Source: an uncultured Collinsella sp.
GTDB lineage: Bacteria; Actinomycetota; Coriobacteriia; Coriobacteriales; Coriobacteriaceae
Assembly (NCBI GenBank): GCA_959605475.1
Contig: CAUHFS010000059.1
Span: 1-10,991 of the forward strand
Reading direction: 5' to 3'
DNA: 10,991 bases
Shown here: positions 1-6,979 of the stretch, piece by piece
How the letters are laid out: every line of letters starts with the position of its first letter
Position numbering within the stretch: the stretch's first letter is position 1
Made by a program: the position numbers and the translations under genes
The notes under the pieces: generated by a model
What the model saw: only the letters and a program-made list of their open reading frames with translations
The model's database searches: none
Told to the model about the DNA's origin: nothing

Positions 1-1772
1 GAAAACTGTTCGAGCACGGCAGGCAGACCACCCCAGTGGTCCTCATCCCAATGCGTCACAAAGACGGCATCGATATGGTGCACGTTATTGCGAACCAACG
101 CCGCCACCACGCGCTCATCGAGCCCGCAGTCGACGAGTGCCACTGCGCTGCCTTGGCGAATAAGAATCGCATCGGCCTGGCCCACATCGAGCACCGTCAC
201 CGAAGGCGGAGCGAATCGATCCCAGTAGACGTACGGAATCGCAGCCAAGAGCACCAGGCATGCAAGCCCCACCGCCACAGGACGTGCACGGGGACGCGGC
301 CACCGGACAAGCAGAACCGCCAGCAAAAACGGCACTAGGTAAATCCACATGCTATCGGGCGGCACGCTCACGGATGCACCCGGCACGGCGGCAAACAGCT
401 GCTCGAAAAACAGCGCGCAACGGGCGGCAATCATGGGCACAACGAGCGCCCAAGTCCGCAACGGTGCCACGAGCGAAAAGGGAACCAGCACGATCGACAC
501 GGCGAGCAGTACGCTCACCACCGGACCGATGACCGCATTTGCCAGCGGAGCAATGAGCGAGAACGTTCCGAAGGCAGGAATGGTAATGGGAAGGGTCGCC
601 AACTGCGGGCACAGCGTGACGGAAAGCATACTGGCAATGCCCGATGGCACACCTAGCTCACCCAAAGCGTAGGTGGCGTACGGGCAAAAGCACAGGATGG
701 CAAAAACGCTGGCACATGAAAGCTGAAAGCCCATCTCGAACAGCACCGTCGGCCTCAGTAGCACAAAGATGGACATGGTAACAAAGAGTGCCGATGCGCC
801 GTGCCGGCGACGCCCCGCGCCGTTTACGACAAGCGTCGCGAACACCATGCAGCACGCGCGCACGGCCGAGGGAGACGCGCCCGTAAAGGCAGCGTAGCCC
901 ACAAGCGTTATCGCCAGTATCGCCCGCTGAAGACCACGTGAGCACCGAGTCTTTTGCAATAAACCCTCGATTACAAACCCCACGATAGCCAAATGGCTGC
1001 CCGAGACGGCGATAAGATGCGCCGTTCCCGTCACCGAAAACCAGTCGCCCGCCGGCTGGGCGCGCAGCTCGGCCGAACGACCGCAGACGACACCGGCTAT
1101 GAGCGCACGCGCCGGGTCGGTCGCAGCCGCGATGGACGCAAGCAGCCCATTTCGCAGCCGAAGCAGCGGCCCCGGAGAGCCCTCATCGACCGACACAATC
1201 CGAACGGCTTTAACCTTGCGCACCTCGCCTCGGAGCACGCGCGATCGTCCATACGCATCGTTCTCAAAACGTGAAACGCGACCGATAACACGCACGTGCG
1301 CCCCGACCTTGAGCTCGCGGTCAAACGATAGGCGAACCGTTGCCAGGTTCTTACCGTCCGCGCGTGCCTCGCAGGTATAGGAATACACGTCGTCGTTTAT
1401 GGATGGATCACCCTGCACGACAAACTCGAGGCTGCTTGCCGCTCGACCATCGAGCGCCTTCGAGGCGCCTAGCGTGCCCACAGCCCACCACACCGAGACG
1501 ACCGCTCCCGCCACGAGACCGACGGACGCGGCATACAGCCACCGCTTCCAAGGGGCAAGCCGCGCACAAGATTGAGCCAGCACAACGAATACCGCCGCCG
1601 CAACGGGAATGGCCCATAGCGGCCCGACCGCCGGAGCCCGCTCCCTCAGCAGCGCATCAGCGACCATGTTGAGCACCAAGACGCAGCTCATGCACATGCC
1701 GGCACACAGGGCCATCGTCCACGGCATCAGGGGCCGCGGAGGCATCACGTGCTCGCGCTCGGTCGCACTCAT
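1..1772 (-). CDS. comEC: ComEC/Rec2 family DNA-uptake channel protein, 3' end beyond window
   Basis: This is the inner-membrane channel that carries single-stranded DNA into the cytoplasm during natural transformation. I translated it by hand from the ATG at 1772: 590 codons stay open to the left edge, so the N-terminus is complete and the C-terminus is missing. Hydrophobic segments lie near residues 18-40 and 52-98. An OB-like soluble segment (DUF4131-type) follows at about 115-190. The ComEC competence domain spans about 220-490, with HLIAVSGSH at 252-260, FTGASPSAVRA at 296-306 and a GFQLS motif near 348. A metallo-beta-lactamase-like domain then begins: LDVGQADAILI at 528-538 and the metal-binding THWDEDHWGG at 573-582. 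Family members are usually about 700-800 residues, so part of that last domain is off-window. The ATG overlaps the comEA stop (ATGA) and has no clear ribosome site of its own, which suggests translational coupling. Confidence 0.95.
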   Translation of the reverse strand, partial: MSATEREHVMPPRPLMPWTMALCAGMCMSCVLVLNMVADALLRERAPAVGPLWAIPVAAAVFVVLAQSCARLAPWKRWLYAASVGLVAGAVVSVWWAVGTLGASKALDGRAASSLEFVVQGDPSINDDVYSYTCEARADGKNLATVRLSFDRELKVGAHVRVIGRVSRFENDAYGRSRVLRGEVRKVKAVRIVSVDEGSPGPLLRLRNGLLASIAAATDPARALIAGVVCGRSAELRAQPAGDWFSVTGTAHLIAVSGSHLAIVGFVIEGLLQKTRCSRGLQRAILAITLVGYAAFTGASPSAVRACCMVFATLVVNGAGRRRHGASALFVTMSIFVLLRPTVLFEMGFQLSCASVFAILCFCPYATYALGELGVPSGIASMLSVTLCPQLATLPITIPAFGTFSLIAPLANAVIGPVVSVLLAVSIVLVPFSLVAPLRTWALVVPMIAARCALFFEQLFAAVPGASVSVPPDSMWIYLVPFLLAVLLVRWPRPRARPVAVGLACLVLLAAIPYVYWDRFAPPSVTVLDVGQADAILIRQGSAVALVDCGLDERVVAALVRNNVHHIDAVFVTHWDEDHWGGLPAVLEQF

Positions 1773-2482
1773 ACGCAGATGCAATCTTTGATTTTGGCAA
1801 GCTTCTTCTCGCCGATTCCCGACACACGCATCAGATCGTCAACCGAAGAAAAAGCACCGTTCTTTGTCCGCTCATCGATAATCGACTGGGCCATGGAGGG
1901 GCCGATGCCCGAAAGCGTCTGCAGCTCTTCTGCGCTTGCCGTATTGATGTTTACTAGGCCTGTTGCGCCACCCGCGCCCGATGATGCGGAAACCCCACCA
2001 TCAACACCGGCTTCCGCAATGGACGCCTGCTGCTCCCCTACCGTTGGAACATGGATTTTTTGTCCATCAGTGACCTTAGATGCCCGATTGAGCCCCGTAA
2101 CGTCTGCCTCGGGCGCCAGCCCGCCGGCGGCATCAATCGCCTGAGCCACCCGCGCGCCGTCCTTGAGACGATATACGCCGGGCGACACAACGGCGCCATC
2201 AACATCGACATAGACCTCTGCCGCAGCAGACGCCTTAGGCGAAGAGCCTTCGGATGTCTTTCCGCTCGAAGCATCGCCGGATCCCGGCTCCACCAACGAG
2301 CCCGAACCATCAGTCCGCTCAAAAGACACGCCGCTAGCACCGCCGCCAAGGTTCGCCATCGCCAAGCCGCTCGCCATCGCAATGACAACCAGTATCGCCA
2401 TCACCACTGCCTTATGACCGAGCAGCTTGTCCGCCAAGCGGTCCATCCGTTTGACCCGTTCGTGTTGTTCGCGCTGCGCCAT
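1769..2482 (-). CDS. comEA: ComEA competence DNA receptor, SLBB plus helix-hairpin-helix
   Basis: ComEA is the membrane-anchored double-stranded DNA receptor that passes DNA to ComEC. I start it at the ATG at 2482 because a GGGAGG ribosome site sits 7 bases upstream. A longer in-frame reading from a TTG at 2560 has no such site and adds 26 residues unlike the family. The 237-residue protein has a basic cytoplasmic N-terminus, one membrane helix at about 25-44, and a Ser/Gly-rich linker at 45-88. An SLBB domain follows at about 90-146 (VYVDVDGAVVSPGVYRL at its start), then a second linker. A ComEA-type helix-hairpin-helix domain fills 175-237, with NINTASAEEL at 178-187 and the two hairpins SGIGPSMAQSI and SGIGEKKLAKI. 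The protein ends in CICV, giving two cysteines at 234 and 236 whose role is unknown. Its stop overlaps comEC, and the two form the late competence pair. Confidence 0.95.
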   Translation of the reverse strand: MAQREQHERVKRMDRLADKLLGHKAVVMAILVVIAMASGLAMANLGGGASGVSFERTDGSGSLVEPGSGDASSGKTSEGSSPKASAAAEVYVDVDGAVVSPGVYRLKDGARVAQAIDAAGGLAPEADVTGLNRASKVTDGQKIHVPTVGEQQASIAEAGVDGGVSASSGAGGATGLVNINTASAEELQTLSGIGPSMAQSIIDERTKNGAFSSVDDLMRVSGIGEKKLAKIKDCICV

Positions 2483-2580
2483 AGCAAAACCTCCCAACAA
2501 CATCGTGTCAGGAAAAGAGCCCTGCAACAGCCACGCTCCAAAACCGGTTTTAGCGGTCAAACCAAAAGCTGACCAAAACC
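2483..2580 (-). promoter_or_regulatory. Candidate comEA promoter and leader with a 12-bp palindrome
   Basis: The 213 bases between comEA and the thiI terminator hold no gene. On the minus strand TTGGTC is followed after 18 bases by TAAAAC, a fair -35/-10 pair. A perfect palindrome AAAACCGGTTTT (2540-2551) overlaps the -10 end. TTTTGG-type repeats occur three times within about 45 bases. This looks like a promoter with a possible operator, but it is an inference from base patterns only. Confidence 0.35.
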
Positions 2581-2652
2581 TTGCACAAATCTGTCCATTT
2601 ATTCAAGCACGCGTCAGCAAATGAACACTTAGCCGCAAAATGCCCAGATAGC

Positions 2653-2685
2653 AAAAGACCGACGATGCAGACGCATCGTCGGTCT
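2653..2685 (-). terminator. Rho-independent terminator after thiI
   Basis: A perfect 13-bp stem (2656-2668 paired with 2673-2685) closes a 4-base loop and ends in TTTT on the minus strand. It starts about ten bases after the thiI stop. It closes the mihF-gmk-rpoZ-thiI cluster and separates it from the competence genes. Few As lie on the other side, so it acts mainly leftward. Confidence 0.88.
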
Positions 2686-2695
2686 ATGCACAAAA

Positions 2696-3940
2696 TTACT
2701 CGTGATCTTGGTAAATCTCACGCGGAGCAAGCTCCGAATGTTTGCGCTTTAAGGTCTTAGGGGCCTTATACGTGTTGCTCTCGAAGTCGATGTACTCGGT
2801 CTGCTTGAGCAGGCGCTCGATCATCTCCTCGTGATCGAACAACTCCCAGGCCTCATGCACAGCATCGAGTTTAGCGTGCGTCTCGGGACGGCGCGGCATA
2901 AATAGCGTGCAGCAGTCGGGAGCGGCCTCAGTCGAGATATCGAACGTACCGATCTCCTCGGCGCGCGCGATGATCTCCTGCTTGTCCGAACCGATGAGAG
3001 GGCGGAACACGGGGATCTTCACGGCCTCGTTGACGGCCATGATGTTCTCAAGCGTTTGGGAGGCAACCTGCCCAAGCGATTCGCCCGTAACGATAGCCTT
3101 GGCACCCTCGATGTGTGCAATGCGCTCGGCAACCGAATACATAATGCGGCGATACATGATCACGCGCAGGTTGCTGGGACAGGTAACCGAAATCTCACGC
3201 TGGCAGTCGCCAAACGGCACCACGTACAGGCGGCCGATCTGGACACCTGGCTCAAGCGCACGGATGATGTCTTGCACCAAATACTCGCTCGTATCGGGCG
3301 TCTGCGGACGACCGGAGAAATGTACCGGCACGCACACCGCGCCGCGACGCGCGAGCATCCAGGTCGCCACCGGAGAATCGATACCCGACGACAACAGCGT
3401 CACGACCTTGCCGGCAGAACCCACCGGCAGACCGCCCACGCCACGCTCGGAGCGCGCATACACGTAGACGCTACCCTGGACCACCAGTACGTGCACCATC
3501 GCATCGGGGTCGTGCATTTGAACCTTTTTATCGGGGAAGGCCTCACACAGTACCTCGCCCACCTGACGATTGATGTCAATCGAGGTGAGCTCATAGTCGG
3601 TATTGGAGCGCTTGGCGTGCACCTTAAACGAATCGAAGGGGCCAAACTCGCGCAGCGCCTTGACGGCGGCGGCACAGTACTCCTGCGGGTCGCGGTTAGT
3701 GTGATACGCCAAAGACACGCGAGCAACGCCGGGAACGGTGCGAATGACACGCGCCGCCTCATCGGCCTGATGCTCGTTAAAGGTCACGAGGATATAACCG
3801 GAAATTCGAGACACGGTATTCACGGAAAAGGCGGCCAAGGCCGCCTTGATGTTATCCATGAGGATATGCTCAAAATGTGCGCGGTTCTTACCCTTCAGTC
3901 CAACCTCGTGATAGTGGACCAGGCAGACGCGAGCCGCCAT
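2696..3940 (-). CDS. thiI: tRNA 4-thiouridine synthase ThiI (THUMP + PP-loop, no rhodanese domain)
   Basis: ThiI adenylates uridine 8 of tRNA and transfers sulfur to form 4-thiouridine. In some bacteria it also supplies sulfur for the thiamine thiazole. The 414-residue protein starts with the family signature VHYHEVGLKGKNR (8-20). A ferredoxin-like domain and a THUMP domain follow up to about 165, then the PP-loop ATPase domain. The PP-loop reads SSGIDSP at 184-190, where most family members have SGGxDSP. TGESLGQVASQTLENI at 285-300 and the CC pair at 343-344 match conserved ThiI regions; one of these cysteines should be the catalytic one. Length fits the short form without the C-terminal rhodanese domain found in E. 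coli, so the sulfur donor is probably a dedicated cysteine desulfurase. The ATG directly abuts the rpoZ stop (TAAATG) and there is no strong ribosome site, so translation is likely coupled to rpoZ. Confidence 0.95.
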   Translation of the reverse strand: MAARVCLVHYHEVGLKGKNRAHFEHILMDNIKAALAAFSVNTVSRISGYILVTFNEHQADEAARVIRTVPGVARVSLAYHTNRDPQEYCAAAVKALREFGPFDSFKVHAKRSNTDYELTSIDINRQVGEVLCEAFPDKKVQMHDPDAMVHVLVVQGSVYVYARSERGVGGLPVGSAGKVVTLLSSGIDSPVATWMLARRGAVCVPVHFSGRPQTPDTSEYLVQDIIRALEPGVQIGRLYVVPFGDCQREISVTCPSNLRVIMYRRIMYSVAERIAHIEGAKAIVTGESLGQVASQTLENIMAVNEAVKIPVFRPLIGSDKQEIIARAEEIGTFDISTEAAPDCCTLFMPRRPETHAKLDAVHEAWELFDHEEMIERLLKQTEYIDFESNTYKAPKTLKRKHSELAPREIYQDHE

Positions 3941-4222
3941 TTAGGCTTCAGCAACCTTGTGGCCGAGCGCCTTCTCGTAACGGGCCTCGTCGTAAGAGAT
4001 GTCGCCGTCGACAATCTCGTCCATAGCCATCGAGATGGTATCGGCACCGGAAAGCCCGATGGTGATGTCATCGACATCCTGGACGGCAAGCACGCGGTTG
4101 TGCTGGCCACGCAGCATGCTATTGATGTCGCAGGCGCGCTTGGAGGCAAGCGAAGCGAGCAGGAAGCGGTTGTGATCGGTCTTCTCCAGAAGATCGTCAA
4201 TGCAAGGCTTTACAACGGACAC
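3941..4222 (-). CDS. rpoZ: DNA-directed RNA polymerase omega subunit
   Basis: Omega is the small RNA polymerase subunit that helps fold and hold the beta-prime chain. The 93-residue product shows the family N-terminal pattern (KPCIDDLLEKTDHNRFLLAS at 5-24) and the conserved KRACDINSML helix at 28-37, which replaces the KRARQI-type motif of other omegas. An acidic tail region follows (about 49-81). The start is a GTG at 4222, five bases after the gmk stop. An AAGGA ribosome site lies about ten bases upstream, inside the end of gmk. The gmk-rpoZ pairing is widespread in bacteria and supports the call. The product is short and variable in this family, so the exact start could shift by a few codons, though no better one is visible. 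Confidence 0.92.
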   Translation of the reverse strand: MSVVKPCIDDLLEKTDHNRFLLASLASKRACDINSMLRGQHNRVLAVQDVDDITIGLSGADTISMAMDEIVDGDISYDEARYEKALGHKVAEA

Positions 4223-4227
4223 GGACC

Positions 4228-4797
4228 TCAGATCCTTTCATGCATATCGAGAACGCGAACGAGCTCATCGGTCGCGCGGTCGAGATCGTCATTAACCACG
4301 ACGTCGTCGTAGCGGTCGGCAAGGGCAAGCTCATCGGCGGCGTTTGCCATACGCAGCTCAATCGTCTCGGGCGTCTCGGTACCGCGACCGACTAGACGCT
4401 CGCGGAGCACCTCAAGCGAAGGCGGCTTGATAAAAATCAGCACGGCCTCGGGAAAACGCTCCTTCACCTGCAGGGCGCCCTGGACATCGATCTCCAAGAT
4501 CAGGGACGAGCCAGAGGCGAGCTTGGATGTGACCTCGCTCACCAACGTGCCGTAGCAGTTACCGTGGACCTCGGCCCACTCAACAAACTCACCGTTTGCC
4601 ACGCGGCGGTCGAACTCCTCGCGCGTCAGAAAAAAGTAGTTGACGCCGTCGACCTCACCTTTGCGTGGCGCTCGCGTGGTAGCCGAAACCGTCAGGCCCA
4701 GGTTCGAGCGGAGCTCGCGCACACGAGTGACGAGCGTGCCCTTGCCTGCGCCTGACGGTCCAGAAATCACAAAGAGCTTGGAATCCTGAGCGCTCAC
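4228..4797 (-). CDS. gmk: Guanylate kinase
   Basis: Guanylate kinase converts GMP (or dGMP) and ATP to GDP and ADP in the cytoplasm, feeding GTP, dGTP and (p)ppGpp pools. At 189 residues it has the usual bacterial length. Visible motifs are the P-loop GPSGAGKGT (13-21), the GMP-binding segment SATTRAPRKGEVDGVNY (38-54), LEIDVQGA (101-108), and RGT (138-140) with the lid arginines around 132-149. The start is a GTG at 4797 that directly follows the mihF stop codon. No ATG exists near, and the ribosome site is weak, so reinitiation after mihF is likely. The neighbours mihF and rpoZ form a cluster well known from actinobacteria. No catalytic residue appears to be missing. Confidence 0.96.
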   Translation of the reverse strand: MSAQDSKLFVISGPSGAGKGTLVTRVRELRSNLGLTVSATTRAPRKGEVDGVNYFFLTREEFDRRVANGEFVEWAEVHGNCYGTLVSEVTSKLASGSSLILEIDVQGALQVKERFPEAVLIFIKPPSLEVLRERLVGRGTETPETIELRMANAADELALADRYDDVVVNDDLDRATDELVRVLDMHERI

Positions 4798-5106
4798 TTA
4801 TTTGGTCAGCTGCTCGAGGAGCTGCTCGCGCTGACGGACGCCGAGGCCCTGGACGCGACGGGTAGCGGAGATGCCGAGCTCCTCCATGATCTTGGCGGCC
4901 TTGGCCTTGCCATAACCGGGGAGAGACTCGATGAGGGTGGAAACCTTCATGCGGGAAGCGATGGGGTCATCGGAGTTGAGCACGGACTCGAGGGACTTCT
5001 CGCCCTTCTTGATCTGCTCGCGAAGCTCAGCGCGGGCGTGACGTGCGGCAGCAGCCTTCTCAAGAGCCTGCTTGCGCTGCTCATCGGTAAGCTGAGGGAG
5101 TGCCAT
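4798..5106 (-). CDS. mihF: Actinobacterial integration host factor mIHF
   Basis: mIHF is the small nucleoid-associated, DNA-binding protein of actinobacteria. It was first described as the host factor for mycobacteriophage L5 integration and is unrelated to E. coli IHF. The 102-residue product starts MALPQLTDEQRKQALEKAAA, nearly the mycobacterial N-terminus. It has a long N-terminal helix, a helix-two-turn-helix core with LPGYGKAKAAKIMEELGI (62-79), and the RRVQGLGVRQRE segment (83-94) that contacts DNA in the family. I choose the ATG at 5106 because GGAGG sits 5 bases upstream. The alternative TTG at 5118 is itself part of that ribosome site. It heads the mihF-gmk-rpoZ-thiI cluster, with gmk starting at the next base after its stop. 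Its promoter overlaps an inverted repeat. Confidence 0.95.
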   Translation of the reverse strand: MALPQLTDEQRKQALEKAAAARHARAELREQIKKGEKSLESVLNSDDPIASRMKVSTLIESLPGYGKAKAAKIMEELGISATRRVQGLGVRQREQLLEQLTK

Positions 5107-5144
5107 TCGTACCTCCAAATAGTTGGGTTATATCTGATTCAATA

Positions 5145-5183
5145 ATTGGCATTTTAGCACGTAGAACGTACAAAATGCCCAAT
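5145..5183 (-). promoter_or_regulatory. Candidate mihF promoter inside an imperfect inverted repeat
   Basis: On the minus strand an extended -10 element, TGCTAAAAT (5159-5151), lies about 45 bases before the mihF ATG. TGGGCA, 19 bases upstream, is a weak -35. Both sit within a 39-base inverted repeat. The arms ATTGGCATTTT (5145-5155) and AAAATGCCCAAT (5172-5183) match except for one extra base, with shorter ACG/CGT matches inward. This could be an operator over the promoter. Confidence 0.5.
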
Positions 5184-5242
5184 CGCGGCTCCATAGGTTA
5201 GACGATACCCGCAAAAAGTGCAATATACTGCGCCCAAAGTTA

Positions 5243-5300
5243 AGCCCCTGACCTGCGATTCCACACAAAGGATGGGAAAGTTTACGCAGGCACAGGGGCT
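5243..5300. other. Long stem-loop between pyrF and mihF: terminator or small structured RNA
   Basis: AGCCCCTG (5243-5250) pairs with CAGGGGCT (5293-5300). CCTGCG (5252-5257) pairs with CGCAGG (5285-5290). A one-by-two internal loop separates them, giving a 14-bp stem over a 27-base loop. Read rightward it is followed by ATTTTGTG and preceded by a TATACT box at 5224-5229. Read leftward it follows pyrF by about 45 bases but has no proper U run (TTAACTTT). It may end pyr transcription, act in both directions, or be a small RNA. I recognise no known RNA family in it. Confidence 0.5.
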
Positions 5301-5345
5301 ATTTTGTGCTAATGAGACCCAAAAGTGGTGACTTAGGGAAATCTT

Positions 5346-6062
5346 TTAGGCGACGTTTTCGACCAGCTCAGCGACAATAGCGTCAAAGGCGGCAACCGGA
5401 TCGTCGGCGCCGGTGATGGGACGGCCCACCACAATGTGGCTTGCGCCACGCTCGATAGCCTGGGAAGGCGTCGCCACGCGGGACTGGTCACCAAGAGCGG
5501 CACCCACCGGACGCACACCCGGAGTCACGATGAGGGCATCAGGACCCAGCAGCTCGCGCATGTCGTGAGCCTCCATCGGCGAGCACACGATGCCATCGAT
5601 GCCGTTGGCCTGAGCGAGCTTTGCCAAGCGGGCGGCCTCCTCGGCCACGGGCGACTCGACGCCGATCTCAGTCAAGGCATCCTGATTCATGCTCGTGAGC
5701 ACGGTGATGGCGACGAGCTTGGCGCGGTCCTCGCGCGCCTCCTCGGCACCCTCGCGGCAGGCAGCGAGCATGGCGCCCGAACCCAAGCCGTGAACCGAAA
5801 GCAGGTCGGCACCGGCAAGCGAGGCCGAACGGGCGGCACCGCGAACCTGATGCGGAATATCATGGAACTTAAGGTCAAGGAAGACCTTAAAGCCCAGGTC
5901 CTTGAACGTCTTGACGATCTCGGGGCCCTCAGCGTAATAGAGCGTCATGCCGACCTTGAGCCAAGCGGCATGACCAGAAAGCTCGTGGGCGAGCTCGAGC
6001 GCACGCTCACGGTCGCAGTCGAGGGCGACGATAACGCGGTCGCGGGCATCGGTCTCTAGCAT
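5346..6062 (-). CDS. pyrF: Orotidine 5'-phosphate decarboxylase
   Basis: PyrF decarboxylates OMP to UMP, the last step of de novo pyrimidine synthesis. The 238-residue protein shows the VALDCD beta-strand (12-17) and LKVGM (35-39). The catalytic charged cluster DLKFHDIP (63-70) supplies Asp63, Lys65 and Asp68. SVHGLG (89-94) and TPGVRP (180-185) follow, and the phosphate-gripping VVGRPITGADDP at 211-222 contains Arg214. This fits the bacterial group-I enzyme of about 230-240 residues. Most relatives have Asn after DIP, whereas here it is His; this is not expected to abolish activity. The reading frame extends far upstream without a stop, but that part is the shadow of pyrD. The ATG at 6062, overlapping the pyrD stop by seven bases, is the start that matches the family. 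It is the last gene of the pyr cluster; pyrE, which often follows, is absent. Confidence 0.96.
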   Translation of the reverse strand: MLETDARDRVIVALDCDRERALELAHELSGHAAWLKVGMTLYYAEGPEIVKTFKDLGFKVFLDLKFHDIPHQVRGAARSASLAGADLLSVHGLGSGAMLAACREGAEEAREDRAKLVAITVLTSMNQDALTEIGVESPVAEEAARLAKLAQANGIDGIVCSPMEAHDMRELLGPDALIVTPGVRPVGAALGDQSRVATPSQAIERGASHIVVGRPITGADDPVAAFDAIVAELVENVA

Positions 6063-6979
6063 TCGAAAGCACCTACCAGCTCGTTGATGTCCTTCACGCC
6101 CTGGGACTCCGCCCAGGCCTCGAGCTCGTGCGCGATCTTGAGCGAGGCGCACGGATCGACGAAGTTGGCCATGCCGACCGACACGCAGGTAGCGCCAGCC
6201 AGGATAAACTCGGCCGCATCCTCGCCGGTCATGACACCGCCGACACCGTTGATGGGGATATCGACGGCCTGGGCAACCTCCCAGACCATGCGCACGGCGA
6301 TGTGGTGGCACAGCGGGCCCGAAAGACCGCCCTTGGGCTTGGCCACGCGGGACTTACGGGTACGGACGTCGATAGCCATACCCTGAATGGAGTTGATGAC
6401 CGAAAGGCCGTCGGCGCCGGCAGCCTCGAGGGCCTTGGCGATCTCGGCGACGTTGACCGGCGCCATCTTCACGAACAGCGGTTTATCGGTCACCTTGCGG
6501 CAGGCAGCCATAACGGAAGAGGCGCCCTCGGGCGTGGAGCCCATGGCGGCACCGCCGGCGGCGATATTAGGGCAGCTCACGTTAATCTCGTAGCCGGCAG
6601 CCCAGGGGCACAACTCGACATACATCTCGAGCGCGCGGACAAACTCCTCGACGGAGTGACCGGCGACCTGGCAGATGACCTGGCAACCGTCCTTGGAGAG
6701 CTGCTCGAGCCACGGACCGGACTCACGGGCAAAGGCAGCCACGCCAGGGTTCTGAAGGCCCACGGAGTTGATCATGCCGCCCGGGATCTCGGCCATGCGG
6801 GGCGCGGGGTTGCCGGGCCAGGGCTCGGCAGCGCAGCCCTTGGTGGTGATGGCACCCAGCTGGGAGACATCAAAGAAGTTCTGGAACTGCCAACCGTAGC
6901 CAAAGGTACCGGCTGCGGTGTTGATGGGGTTCTGCATCTTGACGCCGCCGAAATCGACGGCCATGTTCACGGTACCCAC
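6056..6979 (-). CDS. pyrD: Dihydroorotate dehydrogenase, class 1B catalytic subunit
   Basis: PyrD oxidises dihydroorotate to orotate with FMN. The class 1B form works in a complex with PyrK and passes electrons to NAD+. From the GTG at 6979 it has 307 residues, close to the 311 of Bacillus. Features are NPINTAAGTFGYG (17-29), the NSVGLQNPG loop (71-79), and NVSCPN (133-138) with Cys136 as the class 1 catalytic base. VKMAP (170-174) and the FMN phosphate-binding INGVGGV (243-249) follow. Starts at GTG 6979, GTG 6970 and ATG 6964 are all possible. I favour 6979 because AAGGTGGTGG lies at a normal distance upstream and it shares one base with the pyrK stop. Its position directly after pyrK supports the 1B assignment. 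The start is less certain than the function. Confidence 0.95.
   Translation of the reverse strand: MGTVNMAVDFGGVKMQNPINTAAGTFGYGWQFQNFFDVSQLGAITTKGCAAEPWPGNPAPRMAEIPGGMINSVGLQNPGVAAFARESGPWLEQLSKDGCQVICQVAGHSVEEFVRALEMYVELCPWAAGYEINVSCPNIAAGGAAMGSTPEGASSVMAACRKVTDKPLFVKMAPVNVAEIAKALEAAGADGLSVINSIQGMAIDVRTRKSRVAKPKGGLSGPLCHHIAVRMVWEVAQAVDIPINGVGGVMTGEDAAEFILAGATCVSVGMANFVDPCASLKIAHELEAWAESQGVKDINELVGAFEC

Noticed and set aside
1..1772. Broken or frameshifted comEC, since several short frames overlap this stretch
   Set aside because: Manual translation from 1772 stays open for all 590 codons with family motifs in the right order. The short frames are shadows.
5243..5300. Signal recognition particle RNA, because the minus strand contains CAGGTCAGG
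   Set aside because: The required GGAAGGAAGCAGC tetraloop and asymmetric loop sequence is missing, so the short match is chance.
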